Shown piece after piece: positions 59,520 to 64,000 of a stretch of DNA of 64,000 nt. The DNA comes from Limonium bicolor. Its lineage: Eukaryota > Streptophyta > Magnoliopsida > Caryophyllales > Plumbaginaceae. Numbering within the stretch: the stretch's first letter is position 1; the number at the start of each line of letters is the position of its first letter. The stretch is taken from the NCBI GenBank assembly GCA_023374045.1, contig CM041779.1, positions 272,772,062 through 272,836,061 of the forward strand, read 5' to 3'. The translations under genes were made by a program, and so were the position numbers. The notes beneath the pieces were generated by a model, which did no database searches, was not told where the DNA came from, and saw only the letters and a program-made list of their open reading frames with translations.

Positions 59520-61640
59520 CATAGTATCAACAATGGTACTGTGGAGGGTGATTTTTTGGTATGAGAGGGGGGTCTATCTAAATATGGTCTAACTAAGAAG
59601 TCTAGATCCTAGGAATTTGCCAATCTGTGGAGGGTGAAAACCCGTTATTCTGGCATCCCTCAAATACCTACTAAATCGTCCGTCTTTCCTAGAAAGCATA
59701 AAGGGGAGTGCAAGTATGCACTACACCCGCTCTCAATGGGCTCCACACGGACTTATGCCCTAAGGGCGGAAATGGACTAGAGTCACCACCTAGTTTGACC
59801 TAAGATACTAGGAAGGAAGGGAAGGAGGGTTCTAAGAACCGTTAATTGACTCTAATGATTTGTTGCCTATGGATAGGGCTTATCTGATCATACTAGAGAT
59901 TCTGTGTGGGTTCGCACTGGGTTACACCCCTCGGAAGTGGCAACGACCACGATTTTGGATTGGTGCCCGAGGAAACCTCGGTCTCCAATTGTCGGGACTG
60001 CCTTCTTTCAAAACCTTTAAGAGAGATTCATTTAAAAGCCAAGGATAGGATCAGGACGAGATGTGAGAAAACGAGTGGATGAGGCGAGCTTTTCTGCCAA
60101 GCCAGCACCATGAAGAGGAATTGACGAATTCGAATGAGTATGGGATGAAAGATTAGGAGTCTGATTTTGAGAGTTGAAGAAGTCGAGGGTTTATGGGAGT
60201 CAGAGGGGATTTGAATGTTTGACGGACATGAATACCACCTTAGAGTGGGAAAAGAGGGTTTTTGATTTGGAATGGGGTCGCACCCTAGGTGGGCTGCCTA
60301 CGTACTCAACTTCCTATTGAGATCAGACCTTACGTAGTTCACGGTTTTTAGGTTTTTGGATATTTTAGGGTTTTGAAGGTTTTTGAGGTGTTAGTCTGTG
60401 AGACGCTCGGGTCTATGAGACGTTTGGGATGTTTATGTAGTGGGAGGTATGGGTATCAAGGTATGTGAGACACTCGGGTCTGTGAGACGTTTGAATTTGA
60501 AAATGGTGGAAAGTTTGAGATGTTAGAGTCTGTGGGGCGCTCGGGCCTATGAGACTTTAGAAGTTAAAGGGAAGTCGGGTTTAGGGAGATGATTCGAGTT
60601 TGAGATGATTTGGAGTTTGAAAAGAGATCCCGGGTTTTTTTTGGGTTCGAGGTTCTGAAAGGGTTGATGTTTTAGGGTATTTCAAATTTAGAGTGAGATG
60701 ATGGTGGACTGAATTGTTTGGAGGAATGATTTTCAAAATTGTCTCTCTTAAATTTTTTAAAACTGAAAAATCACTTTTTTGTTGTAAAAGGGCGAATAAT
60801 CCCGAGGGATTACCCTATGTACCCCCTCGAACACGACACTTAATTAATGGTAAGTGCCGAGGCTCAAAAGATGGGGCAATGAATTTATGTTGAAAAATAG
60901 GATTTAGAGAGAAACACCATGAATGAGATGTTCTCGGTCAAACCTTAATAACGTCTCTAACCCCCGGGTTTAAAACATTAAAAGCCAAAAAATACTGAAA
61001 TCGAGTGGAAGGGAGTTAGACGATTCTAAAATCCTGGCTGTGACTAGGAAGGCCGTTACTTCCCTAGCACCCCGCCTTGTAAAAATCTAGGCTGCAATTA
61101 GGGGAGGTTTGTCACCCTAATGTCCCGCCTAAAGAAATCCAGACTGCGACAAGGGATGTGGTGACCCCAGTGCCCTGCCTCGAATTTTTATTTTGGAAGT
61201 GGAACAAGTGATGTCTAACCAGGAAGAAAACTTTTTTGAAGGGGTTAGTCATTCCATGTCCCCCGAAAATGACTTATTTTTTAGTTTGAAAACTAAGTTG
61301 GAAAATGTTTCAAGTTGTTCGGAATTCTCGACGAAGAAACACTGATTTTGAGAAATGTTTTAGGAGAAAACTATCTGTATATGTGAGAAGAACTTTATGC
61401 ATTTGAGAAGAGTTTTCTGTGATGTGAGAAGAGTTTTTCCTTTAAAATTCCACAAAATGGTTTCTTTTGAAAACTTGATGAAGTTTGAATAAAATGATTG
61501 TTAGAAAATTTGAGAAAAGAGATTTTCAGGATTTTTAAATTCAAGCTGGATAATGAGGAATGTTTTTGGATTTTTGGAGTTTGGATGGAATCTACAATTT
61601 GGGTTTGAATGGGATTGAGTTTGAATTGGATTGGATTGAA
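59520..61640. other. Repeat-type non-coding DNA
   Basis: No domain-bearing frame was seen. Phrases such as GGGCTGCCTACGTACTCAAC with TTACGTAGTTC (about 60290-60340) and GTGAGACGCTCGGGTCT(A/G)TG (repeated at about 60397-60560) recall the untranslated or LTR parts of plant Ty3-type elements. No LTR pair could be delimited. Confidence 0.45.
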
Positions 61641-61649
61641 TTGGGCTTG

Positions 61650-61900
61650 GAAAATGGGCCAGGTCAAAGTTGGGTCGAGGTCAACGTTTGGGTTAAGGTC
61701 AACATTTGGGTCAAGGTCGATGATTGGGTCAAAGTCAAAATTTGGGTCAAGGTCAACATTTAGGTCAAAGTCAACATTTGTTCAAGGTCAAAGTTCATGT
61801 TGGTCAAAGTTGGACCGAGTTGAAGTTGGGTCGAGGTCAAAGTTCGGACTGGTCAGAGTTAGACCAAAATCAAAGTTGGATTAGGGCCGAATTGGGCCTT
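61650..61900. repeat. GGTCAA minisatellite
   Basis: About nine units of 21-27 bp of the type TTGGGTCAAGGTCAACAT. Because most units keep a multiple of three, frames stay open through them and yield WVKVNI-like repeats, which are not evidence of a gene. Confidence 0.85.
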
Positions 61901-62099
61901 GGTGGTCTTGGGTTGAAATGGGTTGAAGTTGGATTTTGGATCATGAAATTGGATTTTTGATTTTGGGCCTTGAATTTGGATTTTGGGCTGAATTGGTTTT
62001 TAGGCCCGATTTGGTTTTGGGGCCTAATTCAAATTTTGAGGCCTATTTGGAATCTGGGACTGATTTGGATTTTTGACTTGATTTGGATTGTGGGATTAA

Positions 62100-62345
62100 T
62101 TTGGGCTTAAGATGGAAAGGCTCAGGTTTGGGCCTCGATAGGATATGGGCCCAGTTGGGTTAGGCCTGAACGAGATATGGACAAGTTAGGTTGGGCCTGA
62201 ATGGGCTATGGGTCGAGTTGGGCAATGGGCCTAAATAAGATATGGGCCAAGTTGGGTTGGGCCTGAATGGGCTATGGGCTGAATGGGCTATAGGCTGAGT
62301 TAGGTTGGGCCTGAATGGGCTATGGGCCGAAGTTAGATTTAGTTT
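62100..62345. repeat. TGGGCC minisatellite
   Basis: Units of about 30-45 bp combine GGTTGGGCCTGAATGGGCTA and TGGGCCGAGTT-like words about seven times. TGGGCC words continue more loosely from 61960 to 62500. Confidence 0.8.
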
Positions 62346-62499
62346 GGGTTGGATCATGGGTTGTGTCAAATTTGAGCTCGATTGGGCTTTTTGATTTGGG
62401 GCAAAGGGGGTCTTATTTGATTTTTGGATGTTTGATTCATTTGATTTTTAGGCCCGATTTAGGCCTTGGGCTTTTTTTATTTTGGGCCGGATCCTTAAT

Positions 62500-63650
62500 A
62501 AAAGGAGAATGTGAAGTTGATAACTCTATGCTTATTTCTCTCTTTTTTTTATCAAACTAAATATATGATTTTTATCTTGATTAAGGGCTGGTTTGGAAAG
62601 TCTTATAAAAGAAAGGGTTGTTCTCACCGTCCGGACTCTACGGCCCGTTTGAGTGAGACAAACCCTTGACCCTAAAAGCTTTTCTAGAGTGCCCCCAAGG
62701 GTCCACTAAAAGGGGGTCATCCTAACGGGCTATCTAGGGCCACCTGTTTCAACCCGTTTCGCTGGTTATGGACTAGGCCTGAAGCAAGCCTAGATTTGGG
62801 CCAAGAGTTTCATAGGCCCAAACAGGACCAATCCATTCGTTTGAGAGTTATTAACAAGGAAGATAAGTATTCAAGATAAACAACTGGTATGAATTTCAAA
62901 CGATACGCTATACATGCTGGCATGGAATTTCAAATAATCTCACGCGTAGGAAAACAGGAATTCAGAAGTCAATAAGATAATGCAAACGTGGCGACAAGTC
63001 TCCAAAGTTATCTGATTTCCACTATGTAAAAGGAAACAAGCTCTTAATCAAAATGAAAACAGTGAGCTCCAATGTGTGGGTTGTTAATTCATTTTTAATC
63101 TTCTCGTTACAAAAAGAAAAGCATAATTCGATGACCCTAAACTGGCAAAGAGAATGCAACACAACAAAACTCCCTCAAAATAGCGTGGGATCTGGAAACC
63201 AAAAGAAATCTCAACAGGGAACAAAACAAGATTCGTATTCTGAATTGCTTGAATAGAAAAAGTATTTTATGAATCTTAAAGTATCCTAGTCTTATCAGAT
63301 TCTCTAATGGTCATTGATTTACCGCAAGGAAGTGTTTACCCAGAACCAGCTCAAATTTATTAAGTTCACTCCCAAAAGGTCACTATTCTTATCTTAATAC
63401 ACGTTAAGGCCTCAATCACAACTACAAATCAGTGAGCTTCCGCCATCGATTTCTAAGCATTAAAGCTAAAAGAGAAGCTATCCTAACCTCTTGAACTCAA
63501 ATGAATGCAATACTGAAATCAAGATTAAACAGATTCAGACTATGAGTACAGTCGCTCAAGGAATAGTAGCAGAACCCTAAATTTTTTCTTAATTGAGTTT
63601 TGGTCATCTCGTCTTTTGTGTACAGCACTTCTTTTTTATTTCTGTTTTGT
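62500..63650. other. Unassigned non-coding DNA
   Basis: I see no coding motif, RNA gene or clear repeat. The frames at 63053-63256 and 63497-63730 have no recognisable domain. Confidence 0.4.
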
Positions 63651-63760
63651 CTGTTAGTAGGCCAAGCAGCCCATGTTATTTTTTTTATAGTCTTGGGCCT
63701 CGTACCCTTTTTTGTAGTATAGCCCATCATTTCTTTCTGTCTTATCCATTCCTGTAACCT

Positions 63761-63778
63761 ACGACTATAAATAGTCGT
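63761..63778 (+). promoter_or_regulatory. TATA box of a copia LTR inside an 18-bp palindrome
   Basis: ACGACTATAAATAGTCGT holds a consensus CTATAAATA and is an inverted repeat of 8-bp arms around AA. It lies about 90 bp before the primer-binding site, as expected for the LTR promoter. Confidence 0.7.
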
Positions 63779-63849
63779 ATAACCCTTATTATTAAAGTGG
63801 GGTGTAATAATACAAAAAGCACAAGTTATTCTCCGGTGCCTTTCTTTTA

Positions 63850-63863
63850 TGGTATCAAGAGCA
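63850..63863 (+). other. Primer-binding site of a copia element
   Basis: TGGTATCAAGAGCA matches the TGGTATCAGAGC primer site with one inserted A. The 5' LTR must end just before it. The LTR start may be TGTTAGTAGG at about 63652, but no second copy is available to prove it. Confidence 0.8.
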
Positions 63864-63889
63864 CCCTGGGAAACCTCGATTCCGCCGCC

Positions 63890-64000
63890 ATGAGCAGCTC
63901 AATTGGAAATGAAGGAAGCGACGAAAGCAACCCTACTACAACAACTATTACTCCTCCAATGTCTAATTCTACTCAGTCCATAATGTCTGCTGCGTCTAAT
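63890..64000 (+). CDS. Copia gag, N-terminal start, runs off the window
   Basis: An ATG 27 bases after the primer site opens 37 codons without stop to the window end. It begins MSSSIGNEGSDESNPTTTT and continues with a Ser/Thr-rich stretch, typical of the variable N-terminus of plant copia gag. The conserved gag domain would come next, outside the window. With the primer site and TATA box it marks the 5' end of a plus-strand element. Whether the full frame is intact cannot be seen. Confidence 0.75.
   Translation, partial: MSSSIGNEGSDESNPTTTTITPPMSNSTQSIMSAASN

Noticed and set aside
61560..61960. Overlapping repeat-protein-like frames (WVKVNI-type and GSRSTFG-type)
   Set aside because: They come from a minisatellite whose unit length is mostly a multiple of three, so all frames stay open.
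1..64000. tRNA, rRNA, snoRNA or CRISPR
   Set aside because: The only tRNA-like matches are retroelement primer-binding sites. The tandem repeats lack CRISPR architecture, and the organism is a plant.

Overview
This window looks like flowering-plant nuclear DNA, probably from a eudicot. It contains plant-type Ty1/copia and Ty3/Athila elements, L1-type LINEs, a MULE transposase, and exons with GT-AG introns. No bacterial-style operons, rRNA, tRNA or CRISPR were seen. Almost all of it is transposable-element DNA. The only host-gene material I recognise is the 5' part of one minus-strand gene and two short captured gene fragments.

Layout. (1) 1-1249 is the 3' end of a plus-strand copia element with its LTR. 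(2) 1650-3716 holds decayed LTR-like direct repeats, a 40-base poly(C) run and a local tandem duplication. (3) 3804-8587 (minus) carries the first four coding exons of a lipase class 3/DAG-lipase-like membrane protein. Its first intron holds a 5'-truncated LINE (5845-7332) with a 16-bp target duplication. (4) 8588-10705 is non-coding and has a TCCGGA-rich minisatellite. (5) 10706-about 41700 is a nest of insertions. The oldest layer is a plus-strand, pol-less Athila-like element. Its 5' LTR is split by a giant solo LTR (10757-38358, TSD TCAAT). That LTR is split in turn by a second giant solo LTR (12392-24238, TSD ATTAC) and by an Athila element (26584-37139, TSD GTAAG). The inner solo LTR contains a full-length LINE (15272-21682, 18-bp TSD) and fragments of an aspartate aminotransferase gene and an ABCI-type ABC ATPase gene. 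(6) 42540-56022 is a 13.5-kb LARD-like element with two nearly identical 4.2-kb LTRs, a PBS, and no recognisable gag-pol. (7) 56687-59500 (minus) is a decayed MULE transposase with a SWIM-like motif and an OTU-like domain. (8) 59520-63650 is repeat-rich non-coding DNA with minisatellites. (9) 63760-64000 is the TATA region, PBS and gag start of another copia element that runs off the window.

How the parts relate. The target duplications give an insertion order: Athila-like element, then outer solo LTR, then inner solo LTR and Athila element, then LINE. The giant LTRs all start TGTRACACCCC and end GGTRTTTCA on the plus strand, and all lie in one orientation. Most coding frames, even in copies with perfect target duplications and in the host gene, are broken by single-base indels. 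Either these loci are mildly decayed or the assembly carries indel errors.
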